Shown here: piece after piece, positions 10,352 through 19,076 of the stretch
How positions within the stretch are numbered: the first letter of the stretch is position 1
Layout of the letters: every line of letters starts with the position of its first letter
DNA from: Confluentibacter citreus
Lineage (GTDB): Bacteria; Bacteroidota; Bacteroidia; Flavobacteriales; Flavobacteriaceae
DNA length: 64,000 bases
Reading direction: 5' to 3'
Assembly (NCBI RefSeq): GCF_002807055.1
Contig: NZ_NIXN01000002.1
Location: forward strand, 62,001 to 126,000
The notes under the pieces: generated by a model
The model's database searches: none
The model's input: the letters and a program-made list of their open reading frames with translations, nothing else
Told to the model about the DNA's origin: nothing
Translations under genes and position numbers: made by a program

Positions 10352-12907
10352 ATGATTTTAGATTCCAACATATTATTTCAAAATTATTTTTCTGATAATA
10401 GAAATTATGATGAGGTATTGAAATCTAATATGACCATAAACCCCAATTGGGAAACCTTACTTGAAAACATCAATCACATAGGATTAAAAGAATTAATCAA
10501 TAAACAGAATGAAGTTGATTGGTTGATGGATGAAAATGGGGTGACCTATAATGTGTATAACGACCCCAAAGGGATGCGTCGCCCTTGGAATTTAAATGTA
10601 GTGCCTTTTGTTATCCATGAAAATGAATGGAAAACCATTGAAAAAGGGATTATTCAACGTGCTGAACTATTAAACCTTATTTTAAAGGATATTTATGGTA
10701 AACGCGACTTAATAAAAAAAGGCGTTATTCCACACGATGTTGTTTTTGCACATCGAGGGTTTCTTAGGCAATGCGACCAAATAGACTATAAAACTTCCAA
10801 AAATCTTTTAATTTATTCTGCTGATTTATCCAGAGGTCCCGATGGCCGCATGTGGGTTGTTAACGACCGCACCCAAGCGCCTTCTGGTATGGGTTACGCC
10901 CTAGAAAACAGATATGCCATCAATAGAGCCGTTCCTACCATTTTTAAAAATATTCATGTACAGCATTCGTCTAGCTTCTTTTATAGTTTCAATCAAATGC
11001 TTATCGATGCTGCCCATAATAATAAGGACAACCCGAATATTGTTATCCTCACCCCTGGACCATTAAACGAGACGTATTTTGAACATTCCTATTTATCCTC
11101 ATTTTTGGGATATCCTTTGGTAACAGGAAACGATTTGGTGGTGCGCAACGGTAAGGTATGGATGAAAACCTTAAAAGCACTCAAGCAAGTGGACGTTATT
11201 TTAAGGCGTGTTGATGATGTATATATGGATCCGTTGGAATTACGTGAAGATTCCTATTTAGGAGTTGCCGGTTTATTGGATGTTGTTCGGAATCAAAATG
11301 TGACTATCATCAATCCTATTGGCAGTGGTGTATTGGAAAATTCAGGTCTCATTCCATTTATGAATGCCATTTCCAGATATTTCCTAAATGAAGATTTAAT
11401 ATTGCCACAAATAGCCTCTTGGTGGTGCGGACAAGAAAAAGAACGCCAATATGTTTTAAGCAACCTCTCTAATTTTGTCGTGAAGCGCATTGACCGTTCT
11501 AACAGGGAAAGCTTATTTTTCTGTGAATTTTTAGATGCCAACCAATTAGAAAAACTTAAAAGGGAAATTCAGTCCAGCCCCTACCGTTTTGTGGCCCAAG
11601 AAAAAATATCGTTTTCAACAGCACCCGATTTTGTGAATGGGCGTTTAGAACCCAGAAAAGTGATGTGTCGTACGTTTGCCATCGCTAGAAAAGATACTTA
11701 CAATGTGATGCCCGGTGGCTTGGTTCGTGTGGCACCCGAACGGGAAGATTTACATGTATCCAATCAACGTGGTGGCGTTAGTAAGGATTTTTGGATTACT
11801 ACGGATAAATCCCAAACAAGCATGCATCAATATGCTTGGGATAATACCTGTAAAATCTCTATTTCAGATATTAATGACTTACCCAGCAACACCGCCGAAA
11901 ACCTATTTTGGTCTGGCAGGTACCTAGGCAGAGCTGTTGTAACGGCGCGGTTTATAAGAATGGTTTTGAACCAAATGAGCAACGCTCAGTTTAATGTTCA
12001 AAAAGTAGAGTCCGAAAAATTACAATATCTTTTTCAATCGCTTACAAGCATCACCTATACCTATCCGGGGTTTGTTGGTGAGGACAATGAAGAAGCCTTA
12101 AAAAATCCGTTAAAAGAAATTCTTTCAGTCATCATAGACGACAAACGACTTGGCTCATTTGCACAAACGCTACAAAGTTTTAATAATTCATACTATTCGT
12201 TACGAAACTTATGGTCTAAGGATATGTGGCGCGTTTTTGATGGGATCCAAAAAATTTGGAGCCGATTTATAGACGAAAAAAAATATGCGATTTCCGATTT
12301 AATAAAGCTTTTAGATCGTATCATTACTCGATTGATCGCTTTTATGGGACTTATTGAGGAAAGCATTTTGGTAGATCAAGGTTTGTTATTGTATTTCATT
12401 GGTTTACAAACTGAACAAGCTATGATGAACGTGGCGAAATGCCGATCGCTTTTGGTTTTTAATTTAGAAGACCAATTACAATACGAAATATTGGAATCGC
12501 TTTTAACCAGTCATGAAAGTTTAACCATTTACCGATACAGTTACAAGTCGTATTTAAGCTTAGAGAATGTTTTAAACCTTATTTTATTGCATAAAGAGTA
12601 TCCTAAATCATTGACCTATCAACTTAAAAGAATCCAAAAAGATATTGACAGGTTGCCACATTCTAAAAACGCAGCAGCTATTAGTGAATGCCAACGTTTA
12701 ATAAAAGAGGCCAATACTAAAATGGAGAACTTGAATATCAATTCACTATTGGAATTGAATGACGATAACACCTTAAGGGAACGACTGGACACAGAACTTT
12801 CCGAACTTGGAGATGTATTGCACGATATGTCTATGGCGATATCAAACACGTATTTTAATCATACCTACCAACAAACCCAATTGGTTAATCAAAACTTCCC
12901 TCTATAA
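10352..12907 (+). CDS. Circularly permuted ATP-grasp fused to alpha-E domain
   Basis: 851 residues. The first 480 are a circularly permuted type 2 ATP-grasp (DUF404/DUF407, COG2308): GMRRPWNLNVVPFVI, the glycine-rich RGPDGRMWVVNDRTQAPSGMGYALENR stretch (split here by key residues RGPDGR and NDRTQAPSG) and the late GGLVRVAP. From about 510 to 840 it is an all-helical alpha-E domain (COG2307), starting AENLFWSGRYLGRA. In many genomes these are two genes; here they are one chain. The family is predicted to ligate amino acids or peptides using ATP. The next gene starts 2 bases after its stop. Confidence 0.9.
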   Translation: MILDSNILFQNYFSDNRNYDEVLKSNMTINPNWETLLENINHIGLKELINKQNEVDWLMDENGVTYNVYNDPKGMRRPWNLNVVPFVIHENEWKTIEKGIIQRAELLNLILKDIYGKRDLIKKGVIPHDVVFAHRGFLRQCDQIDYKTSKNLLIYSADLSRGPDGRMWVVNDRTQAPSGMGYALENRYAINRAVPTIFKNIHVQHSSSFFYSFNQMLIDAAHNNKDNPNIVILTPGPLNETYFEHSYLSSFLGYPLVTGNDLVVRNGKVWMKTLKALKQVDVILRRVDDVYMDPLELREDSYLGVAGLLDVVRNQNVTIINPIGSGVLENSGLIPFMNAISRYFLNEDLILPQIASWWCGQEKERQYVLSNLSNFVVKRIDRSNRESLFFCEFLDANQLEKLKREIQSSPYRFVAQEKISFSTAPDFVNGRLEPRKVMCRTFAIARKDTYNVMPGGLVRVAPEREDLHVSNQRGGVSKDFWITTDKSQTSMHQYAWDNTCKISISDINDLPSNTAENLFWSGRYLGRAVVTARFIRMVLNQMSNAQFNVQKVESEKLQYLFQSLTSITYTYPGFVGEDNEEALKNPLKEILSVIIDDKRLGSFAQTLQSFNNSYYSLRNLWSKDMWRVFDGIQKIWSRFIDEKKYAISDLIKLLDRIITRLIAFMGLIEESILVDQGLLLYFIGLQTEQAMMNVAKCRSLLVFNLEDQLQYEILESLLTSHESLTIYRYSYKSYLSLENVLNLILLHKEYPKSLTYQLKRIQKDIDRLPHSKNAAAISECQRLIKEANTKMENLNINSLLELNDDNTLRERLDTELSELGDVLHDMSMAISNTYFNHTYQQTQLVNQNFPL

Positions 12908-12909
12908 TC

Positions 12910-13800
12910 ATGGTCTTCCAAGTATCACATACTACGAGTTATTTTTACGAAAGTGGCGTGACGTTTTGCCATAACATTGCCACGTTAAAACCAAAAGACA
13001 TGATTGGGCAAACTGTATTGGATTACAACATAGACATCAGCCCCACCCCCACCGAAATTTCCGAGAAATTGGATTTCTTCGGTAATACCGTTACCCGATT
13101 TTCCATTCAACAATACCATAAAGAATTAAAAGTCACCACCAATAGCAAAATACGTCGCGATTACAGTTTACAACCCAACATTTACGACTCTATAGAAGGC
13201 AAAAGCATCACCTTACAGCAAGCCTTAATGGCATTAAAAAGCTATGAAGAACCAATTTTAGCTGTGCGCCAATTTGCATTGGAATCCATCCTTATTGCTA
13301 AAATCACGCCTGAAATAAAAGCGTATGCCGAGGTTTCCTTTAAACCCAACCGACCCGTTTTTGAAGCCGCTTTTGAGTTAATGCAACGTATTTACACCGA
13401 CTTTGAATTCAACCGGGAATTCACCAACGTAGCAACGCCCATACACGATGTGATGAAAGAAAAAAAAGGGGTTTGCCAAGATTTTGCACAAATCGCCATT
13501 GCTTGTGTACGGTCTGCTGGCTTGCCTGCACGCTACGTGAGTGGTTATATTGAAACCTTACCACCACCCGGAAAAGTAAAATTAGTGGGTGCCGATGCTT
13601 CCCATGCCTGGTTTTCTGTGTACATCCCTAAATTTGGTTGGGTAGATTTTGACCCTACCAACAACCAAATACCCAAAAACCAACATATCGTCGTGTCTTG
13701 GGGACGTGATTATTACGATGTCCCACCGTTAAAAGGTGTTATTTATAGCACCGGTAAAAACAAAATGAAAGTAGCGGTTGATATTCGGCCTGCGGTTTAA
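12910..13800 (+). CDS. Transglutaminase-like cysteine protease
   Basis: 296 residues with an N-terminal bacterial transglutaminase beta domain (VSHTTSYFYESGV) and a transglutaminase core. The triad is intact: Cys189 (KGVCQDFAQ), His232 (ASHAWFSVY) and Asp248 (VDFDPTNN). There is no signal peptide, so it acts in the cytoplasm, as a peptidase or peptide transferase rather than a classic crosslinker. It closes the three-gene unit and resembles residues 1-290 of the first protein, suggesting duplication within the cluster. Confidence 0.92.
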   Translation: MVFQVSHTTSYFYESGVTFCHNIATLKPKDMIGQTVLDYNIDISPTPTEISEKLDFFGNTVTRFSIQQYHKELKVTTNSKIRRDYSLQPNIYDSIEGKSITLQQALMALKSYEEPILAVRQFALESILIAKITPEIKAYAEVSFKPNRPVFEAAFELMQRIYTDFEFNREFTNVATPIHDVMKEKKGVCQDFAQIAIACVRSAGLPARYVSGYIETLPPPGKVKLVGADASHAWFSVYIPKFGWVDFDPTNNQIPKNQHIVVSWGRDYYDVPPLKGVIYSTGKNKMKVAVDIRPAV

Positions 13801-13961
13801 TTTAAAAACACTCCTATTTCCTTCAATAACTCCAAAAAGAAAAGAGCTGTTTTTACAAGTATGCTCAAAAAAATTATAGTGAAAAGATTGTGAATAAAAA
13901 ATCAGAAACCAATTAATAACAAAATCAAACTTTATTAACTTGTGTGGTTAAACAAGAGATA

Positions 13962-14180
13962 ATGATTAAGGAAAGAATTGACATAGAAAATATTGACGGA
14001 CAACTATTTCAAATTAAAATAGTTGATACAGACAATTCTAAATCAGCTTCTTTTACCCACTATTTACACAATCACAAAAATGGAGTTTCTCAATTTTAAA
14101 AAAAAGATGCACTTTCATATGTGAAAGAAATTCTTGAAAGAGAATATCCCAAAGAAAATGTAACCAATAAAGTGTCATAA
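13962..14180 (+). pseudogene. Small ORF of about 73 codons interrupted by one in-frame TAA
   Basis: The ATG at 13962 opens 45 codons ending ...NGVSQF, then TAA at 14097-14099. The same frame continues without another stop for 26 codons (KKDALSYVKEILEREYPKEN...) and ends at TAA 14178-14180, one base before the ATG of the next gene. The downstream half has protein-like composition and operon-like spacing. A single base change of the first T would restore one chain of about 72 residues. The alternative is a genuine 45-residue protein followed by non-coding sequence. The product is not recognised. Confidence 0.5.
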
Positions 14181-14181
14181 A

Positions 14182-14397
14182 ATGGAAAATTATCAAAAAA
14201 TATCAAGAGAAGATTTTATGAAGTTCTTTAGAGATACAGATAAATTAAATGAACTCACACCTGATGATAGAGCTGAAATATTCAGAACAATTTTATTGGG
14301 AAGTTCAGACTTAACTGTGGATTTATTAAATGAAATTTTAGGAGACTACTCTGTTGACAACCTTGAAGTAATAGAATTAATAAATGGCAAAAAGTAA
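14182..14397 (+). CDS. Small acidic protein of unknown function, HNH operon
   Basis: 71 residues, acidic and probably helical (REDFMKFFRDTD, PDDRAEIFRTILLG), with no signal peptide or transmembrane segment. It is not recognised. Its last 14 bases overlap the start of the HNH nuclease gene, which suggests translational coupling. It could be a partner, inhibitor or specificity factor of the nuclease; this rests on position only. Confidence 0.65.
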   Translation: MENYQKISREDFMKFFRDTDKLNELTPDDRAEIFRTILLGSSDLTVDLLNEILGDYSVDNLEVIELINGKK

Positions 14398-15151
14398 TAA
14401 TTGGACTAGAGAAGAAACCATTGTTGCTTTCAATGTGTATTGTAAAATACCATTTCAAAAAAGTAGTAAAACAAACCCTACAATAATAAAATACGCTAAT
14501 ATTATTGGTCGTAGTCCCTCTGCCCTTAATATGAAAGTTGGGAACTTCGGAAGACTTGACCCAGAATTAAAAAAGCAAGGAATTACAGGCTTAGGAAATG
14601 GAAGTAAACTCGATGAAATTATTTGGAATGAGTTTAATGGAAATTGGGAGAAATTAGCTTATGAAAGTGAATTGTTAATTGCTACATTTCAGAACAAAAA
14701 AATTGAAGAAATAATTAATGTTGACGTTTTTGAATTTCCAATTGGCACTGAAATAGAAACAATAGTAAAACAAAGAGTAAATCAAACCTTTTTTCGTTCA
14801 ACAATACTTTCTTCATACAATGTAAAATGTTGTATTACAGGATTATCTATTTCTGATTTTTTGGTGGCAAGTCATATAAAACCTTGGAAATCTGACGAAT
14901 TAAACCGTTTAAATCCTCACAACGGTTTATGCCTAAATTCAATTCACGACAAAGCATTTGATAAAGGTTTTATATCTATCACACCTGACTATAAAATAAA
15001 AGTTTCTAAATATTTTTATGATTTCAAAAAGGATGAAGCTGTACACGATTTTTTTTTAAAATACGAAAATCAATCAATTACTCTACCTGATAGATTTCTA
15101 CCGTCTAAAGAATTTTTAGATTGGCACTTTACAAATCTCTTCAAGAAATAG
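14384..15151 (+). CDS. HNH endonuclease with N-terminal helix-turn-helix-like region
   Basis: 255 residues. The C-terminal half is an HNH_2-type nuclease: CCITG, then His164 (ASHIKPWK), Asn180 (HNGLCLN) and His188 (SIHDKAFDKGFI). The first 90 residues (NWTREETIVAFNVYCKIPF, NIIGRSPSALNMKVGNF) look like a small helical DNA-binding region of SANT/Myb or HTH type. Proteins of this shape are often labelled putative restriction endonuclease. No methyltransferase is adjacent, so it is a stand-alone accessory nuclease here. The base composition is visibly more AT-rich than the flanking transglutaminase genes, which fits acquisition. Confidence 0.85.
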   Translation: MAKSNNWTREETIVAFNVYCKIPFQKSSKTNPTIIKYANIIGRSPSALNMKVGNFGRLDPELKKQGITGLGNGSKLDEIIWNEFNGNWEKLAYESELLIATFQNKKIEEIINVDVFEFPIGTEIETIVKQRVNQTFFRSTILSSYNVKCCITGLSISDFLVASHIKPWKSDELNRLNPHNGLCLNSIHDKAFDKGFISITPDYKIKVSKYFYDFKKDEAVHDFFLKYENQSITLPDRFLPSKEFLDWHFTNLFKK

Positions 15152-15211
15152 TGTGTTTTTGTGTGAGGGCCACTTCTTCAAATTCCCAATTCAAATCTTA
15201 ACTTTGAAATA

Positions 15212-16042
15212 ATGAATCAACTTTTCAAAATATTTAAAGTGAATGAGGAAGAAGCAACTAAAATAAGTGCTTCGCCTGATGAACCGCACCAGCACGATTT
15301 TGAGGAGCTGATTATCGGCATTGAAGGCCAAATTGAACATTTTATAGATTTTAAGACCACAACCATAACCGCACCGCTTGTAAGTTTTGTGACCAAAGGA
15401 AAGGTGCACCGCATCATTCCCAAATTGAACAACAATACATGCGACATGTGGGTGCTTCGTTTTAAAAGTGAATTTATTCCTGAAACCACCTTTCAGCTTT
15501 ATAACTATTATCACGACCATGCTACCATGAAATTACAAAGTGGTGCCTGCTTCAATCGTTTGGTTACTCTATGTGAGATTATTGATGGAGAAATGAAACA
15601 GAAAAATCCTGATTTTAGTGTCGTGAGGCATTTACTGAGTGCGTTGTTTATCATGATTGAATCTGAACGCCATAAAATTGCTCCTAGTCAAAATGGAGCG
15701 GAACTAACACAAAATACCACCCTACAAAACTTTCTAAAAATCCTCGAAGAAAATTACCAACGACCTTTGGGCGTGGAGTTTTATGCTGAAAAGTTATTCA
15801 TGTCTGCAAGAAATTTGAATTTGATTTGCAAAGGCATTCTACACCAAACGGTAAGCGAGATTATTGAAACCCGAAAGCTTATTGAAGCCAAAAACCAATT
15901 GACACATACTGATAAGAACATTTCAGAAATAGGTTTTGATTTAGGTTATAATGAAAGAGCCTACTTTACCAACGTATTTAAAAAACGAACGGGACAAACA
16001 CCTACCGAGTTCCGTGAGGAGATGAAAAATCTCTTTTCCTAA
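15212..16042 (+). CDS. AraC family transcriptional regulator
   Basis: 276 residues. The N-terminal half is a cupin-like sensor (DEPHQHDFEELIIGIEGQIEHFID). The C-terminal 100 residues form the two-helix-turn-helix AraC DNA-binding domain (VEFYAEKLFMSARNLNLICK and ISEIGFDLGYNERAYFTNVFKKRTGQTPTEFR, given as key blocks). It lies 96 bp upstream of the YceI gene in the same direction. It is therefore the likely regulator of the YceI-SDR-DUF417-YgiD-TRIC genes. The ligand is unknown. Confidence 0.92.
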   Translation: MNQLFKIFKVNEEEATKISASPDEPHQHDFEELIIGIEGQIEHFIDFKTTTITAPLVSFVTKGKVHRIIPKLNNNTCDMWVLRFKSEFIPETTFQLYNYYHDHATMKLQSGACFNRLVTLCEIIDGEMKQKNPDFSVVRHLLSALFIMIESERHKIAPSQNGAELTQNTTLQNFLKILEENYQRPLGVEFYAEKLFMSARNLNLICKGILHQTVSEIIETRKLIEAKNQLTHTDKNISEIGFDLGYNERAYFTNVFKKRTGQTPTEFREEMKNLFS

Positions 16043-16093
16043 TTTTACAACACTTCTTCCAAAAACTGTAACTCCTAGCCTTTTTAATGATGG

Positions 16094-16101
16094 TATCTTT
16101 G
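16094..16101 (+). promoter_or_regulatory. -7 element for the yceI-like operon
   Basis: TATCTTTG, a perfect TAnnTTTG, 37 bases before the ATG at 16139. There is no TTG at -33. That is expected if the promoter depends on an activator such as the adjacent AraC protein. Confidence 0.5.
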
Positions 16102-16138
16102 TAATATCAAGATTATTAATCATTTAAAAAATAAAAAC

Positions 16139-16675
16139 ATGGAAACAGTAAAAAAAACAACATGGGTTTTAGACCCTGGACACAGCGAACTTACTTTTAA
16201 AGTAAAACATATGATGATTTCGAATGTAAAAGGTGAATTCAAGGATTTTTCTATTGATGTTATAGGAGAAGATATTTTAAAGTCTAAGATCCATGCTACG
16301 GTAGAAGCTTCATCCATCAATACCAACAATGAGGATAGGGATAACCATCTTAAAGCAGCAGATTTCTTTGATGTTGAAAAACATAAAAATTTGTCGTTCA
16401 CAAGTACTTCAATAAAACAAACAGACGATGACGAATACGAATTAAAAGGCGTACTTACCATTAAAGGCATTAGTAAAGAAGTAACACTTGAAATGGAATT
16501 TGGCGGTATAAATAAAGACCCTTGGGGTAATGAGAAAGCAGGTCTCTCCATTAGTGGAAAAATAAACCGTAAAGATTGGGGCTTGAACTGGAACACCGCT
16601 TTAGAAACCGGTGGTGTATTGGTGAGCGATGAAGTAAAGATTTATGGTGACATTCAATTTGTAAAACAATCTTAA
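16139..16675 (+). CDS. YceI family lipid-binding protein
   Basis: 178 residues forming the YceI lipocalin-like barrel, which binds isoprenoid or fatty-acid-like ligands in characterised members. Typical motifs are seen: WVLDPGHSELTFKVKHMMISNVKG, DNHLKAADFFDVEKH and the late NRKDWGLNWN. Unlike E. coli YceI it lacks a signal peptide, so it should be cytoplasmic. Its stop codon overlaps the start of the next gene (TAATG), showing tight coupling to the dehydrogenase. Confidence 0.93.
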   Translation: METVKKTTWVLDPGHSELTFKVKHMMISNVKGEFKDFSIDVIGEDILKSKIHATVEASSINTNNEDRDNHLKAADFFDVEKHKNLSFTSTSIKQTDDDEYELKGVLTIKGISKEVTLEMEFGGINKDPWGNEKAGLSISGKINRKDWGLNWNTALETGGVLVSDEVKIYGDIQFVKQS

Positions 16676-17469
16676 TGCCTAGGAAAATGAAAAATAAAGT
16701 AATTATTATCACAGGTGCCGGAATGGGACTTGGATATGCAGCAGCAAAAGAATTAGCATCAAAAGGTGCCAACCTTGTATTGGTTGACTATAACGAAAAA
16801 GGATTGGCAGACTCAAAGGCCGACATCAGTAAAGCATTCCCCGAGGTGAAAATCATCACCGTTGTGGCGGATGTGTCGAATGAAGATGCCGTAAAAAACT
16901 ATGTAGATGAAGCGGTGAAAGCCTTTGGCAGAATTGATGGCCTTTATAACAATGCCGGTATAGAAGGAAAACAGGCAAGCATTACCGAGTATGATGTAAA
17001 CATTTTCAAAAAGGTGATAGACATTAACCTCATGGGCGTGTATTACGGGATGCGTTATGTCATTCCTATCATGCAGAAGCAAAAATTTGGTCGTATTGTA
17101 AACGTAGCTTCAGTTGGTGGTATTCGTGGTGTGCTTAACCAAACGCCTTATGTGGCAAGTAAGCACGCTGTTTCTGGAATGACAAAAAATGCGGCTTTGG
17201 AATACGGAAAAGATGGCATACTTACAAACGCCATTGCACCGGGAGCCATCCTGACGCCAATGGTTGAAGAAGCATTTAAACAGGTAAATCCTACTGACCC
17301 AAAAGCAGCGGAAACAGAGTATGCTCAGCGTAACCCAACAAAACGATTGGGACAACCGCATGAAGTAGCCAAATTAGTGGCATTTTTATTGAGTGAGGAC
17401 AACGGTTATGTAAGTGGACAAACCATCGCAATTGACGGTGGTGAATCAAATATATATGGAAATTCATAA
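16675..17469 (+). CDS. Short-chain dehydrogenase/reductase (SDR)
   Basis: 264 residues of a classic SDR fold: the nucleotide site TGAGMGLGYA (about 13-22), NNAG (about 91-94), a catalytic Ser in NVASVGG and YVASK with the catalytic Tyr and Lys. The C-terminal SGQTIAIDGGES is typical. The substrate cannot be read from sequence. The ATG at 16675 overlaps the preceding stop; a second ATG at 16687 (MKNKVIIITGAG) is an equally plausible start. A terminator follows. Confidence 0.92.
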   Translation: MPRKMKNKVIIITGAGMGLGYAAAKELASKGANLVLVDYNEKGLADSKADISKAFPEVKIITVVADVSNEDAVKNYVDEAVKAFGRIDGLYNNAGIEGKQASITEYDVNIFKKVIDINLMGVYYGMRYVIPIMQKQKFGRIVNVASVGGIRGVLNQTPYVASKHAVSGMTKNAALEYGKDGILTNAIAPGAILTPMVEEAFKQVNPTDPKAAETEYAQRNPTKRLGQPHEVAKLVAFLLSEDNGYVSGQTIAIDGGESNIYGNS

Positions 17470-17516
17470 TCTTTAAATCGAGAATCCATATGTCAAGCAT
17501 CAATTTGATAATAGAA

Positions 17517-17566
17517 AGAGTAGCTGATATAAACTAACATCTTATCGGTCGGCTACTCTATTTTTA
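17517..17566 (+). terminator. Rho-independent terminator after the SDR gene
   Basis: An 11-bp stem AGAGTAGCTGA / TCGGCTACTCT (one G-T wobble) with a 21-base loop is followed by ATTTTT. It separates the YceI-SDR pair from the DUF417 gene. Confidence 0.7.
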
Positions 17567-17622
17567 TCAAAATTGAATATTATTTATATTTACCCAACTA
17601 GAAATATACCCTAAAATTAACT

Positions 17623-18192
17623 ATGAAAAAACTAATTACATTTTTAGCAAACAGTCAATCACATTTTATCAACTTGGGAAGAATCTCCATCTTTATTGTG
17701 ATGGTTTGGATTGGCGGATTGAAAGCCTTTCAATATGAAGCCGACGGCATAGTTCCCTTTGTTGCCAACAGTCCGTTGATGTCATTCTTTTATGCTAAAG
17801 AAACACCAGAATATAACAACTATAAAAATCCTGAAGGCAAGACGGTTCAGAAAAACATCGATTGGCACAAGGAAAATAGAACGTATATATTCTCTTATGG
17901 CCTTGGAACTGTGATTGTAATCATTGGCGTACTGACCCTGTTGGGAATTTGGTATGCAAAAATAGGACTCATAGGTGGGTTGCTAACCTTCGGCATGTCG
18001 TTAGTCACCTTAACCTTTTTAATTACCACACCAGAAGTGTATGTTCCAAATCTGGGTGGCGATTTCCCAACGCCTCAATATGGGTTTCCCTATTTATCAG
18101 GCGCAGGCAGATTGGTAATAAAAGATGTCATCATGCTGGCCTTAGGATTAATCTGTGCTTCGGAGAGTGCAAAACGCCTATTGAAAACCTAA
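17623..18192 (+). CDS. DUF417 (YkgB/RclC-like) inner-membrane protein
   Basis: 189 residues with four predicted membrane helices: FINLGRISIFIVMVWIGGLKAF near the N-terminus, one at about 88-106, one at about 110-132, and a last one at VIMLALGLICASES. The motif W(I/V)GGLKAFQYEADGIVPFVANSP identifies DUF417. In E. coli the DUF417 protein RclC belongs to the reactive-chlorine regulon controlled by an AraC-type regulator. Here too an AraC gene lies upstream, but whether the role is the same is inference. Confidence 0.88.
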   Translation: MKKLITFLANSQSHFINLGRISIFIVMVWIGGLKAFQYEADGIVPFVANSPLMSFFYAKETPEYNNYKNPEGKTVQKNIDWHKENRTYIFSYGLGTVIVIIGVLTLLGIWYAKIGLIGGLLTFGMSLVTLTFLITTPEVYVPNLGGDFPTPQYGFPYLSGAGRLVIKDVIMLALGLICASESAKRLLKT

Positions 18193-18227
18193 GGCACAGA
18201 AAACATTTATAAAAAACACTGGCAATA

Positions 18228-19055
18228 ATGAAACTGAATGAATTAAAGAAAATGACAGAACCCTTGAGCAATACGGTAAAAATGCCTGTTTTGTTTTTAG
18301 GGCATGGCAGTCCGATGAATGCTATAGAAGAAAATGAATTTGTAGCGGGATTTAGAAATGTGGCAAAGGAAATTCCTAAGCCAAATGCTATTTTATGTGT
18401 ATCGGCACATTGGGAAACAAAAGGCACGTTTGTAACGGCCATGCAGAACCCACCAACCATTCATGATTTTGGTGGATTTCCAAAAGAATTATTTGAAGTG
18501 CAATATCCTGCACCGGGAGATCTTTTTTTGGCAAAAGAAACAAAAGCACTCATTACTAAAACGGAAGTTGGTTTAGATGATAAATGGGGATTGGATCATG
18601 GGGCATGGAGCGTCATTAAACATTTATACCCAAACGCAGATGTTCCCGTAATTCAGTTGAGTCTAGACTATAATCAAACGCCTCAATATCATTACGAGTT
18701 GGCGCAGGAAATAAAATCACTTCGTGAAAAAGGAGTGCTTATTATTGGAAGTGGAAACATAGTCCATAACCTTCGGATGTTGGCGTGGGACAAACTGAAC
18801 GCCCCTGAATATGGCTTTGATTGGGCGATTGATGCCAACGAAAACATGAAAAAATACATACTGGATGGCGACCACAAACCGCTTATCAATTTTCGTTCGC
18901 ATGGAAAATCTTTTGATTTAGCGATCCCAACACCGGAACACTTCTTACCTTTGCTATATGCATTGGCATTACAAGAAGAAAATGAAGAAATAAGTTTGTT
19001 CAATGACAAAGCGGTGGCAGGTTCATTAACCATGACCTCAGTAAAAATTGGATAA
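18228..19055 (+). CDS. ygiD: YgiD-type extradiol ring-cleavage dioxygenase (4,5-DOPA dioxygenase family)
   Basis: 275 residues of the LigB-type extradiol dioxygenase family, which uses a single metal. Motifs: FLGHGSPMNA (metal His), SAHWETKG, PPTIHDFGGFP and GLDHGAWSV (His). ATG 18228 gives 8 extra residues before MTEPLSNTVKMPVLFL at 18252, which may be the real start. Family members cleave L-DOPA in vitro; the physiological substrate is unclear. It follows the DUF417 gene by 35 bases. Confidence 0.9.
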   Translation: MKLNELKKMTEPLSNTVKMPVLFLGHGSPMNAIEENEFVAGFRNVAKEIPKPNAILCVSAHWETKGTFVTAMQNPPTIHDFGGFPKELFEVQYPAPGDLFLAKETKALITKTEVGLDDKWGLDHGAWSVIKHLYPNADVPVIQLSLDYNQTPQYHYELAQEIKSLREKGVLIIGSGNIVHNLRMLAWDKLNAPEYGFDWAIDANENMKKYILDGDHKPLINFRSHGKSFDLAIPTPEHFLPLLYALALQEENEEISLFNDKAVAGSLTMTSVKIG

Positions 19056-19076
19056 CCAAACATAAACAAAAAAAGT

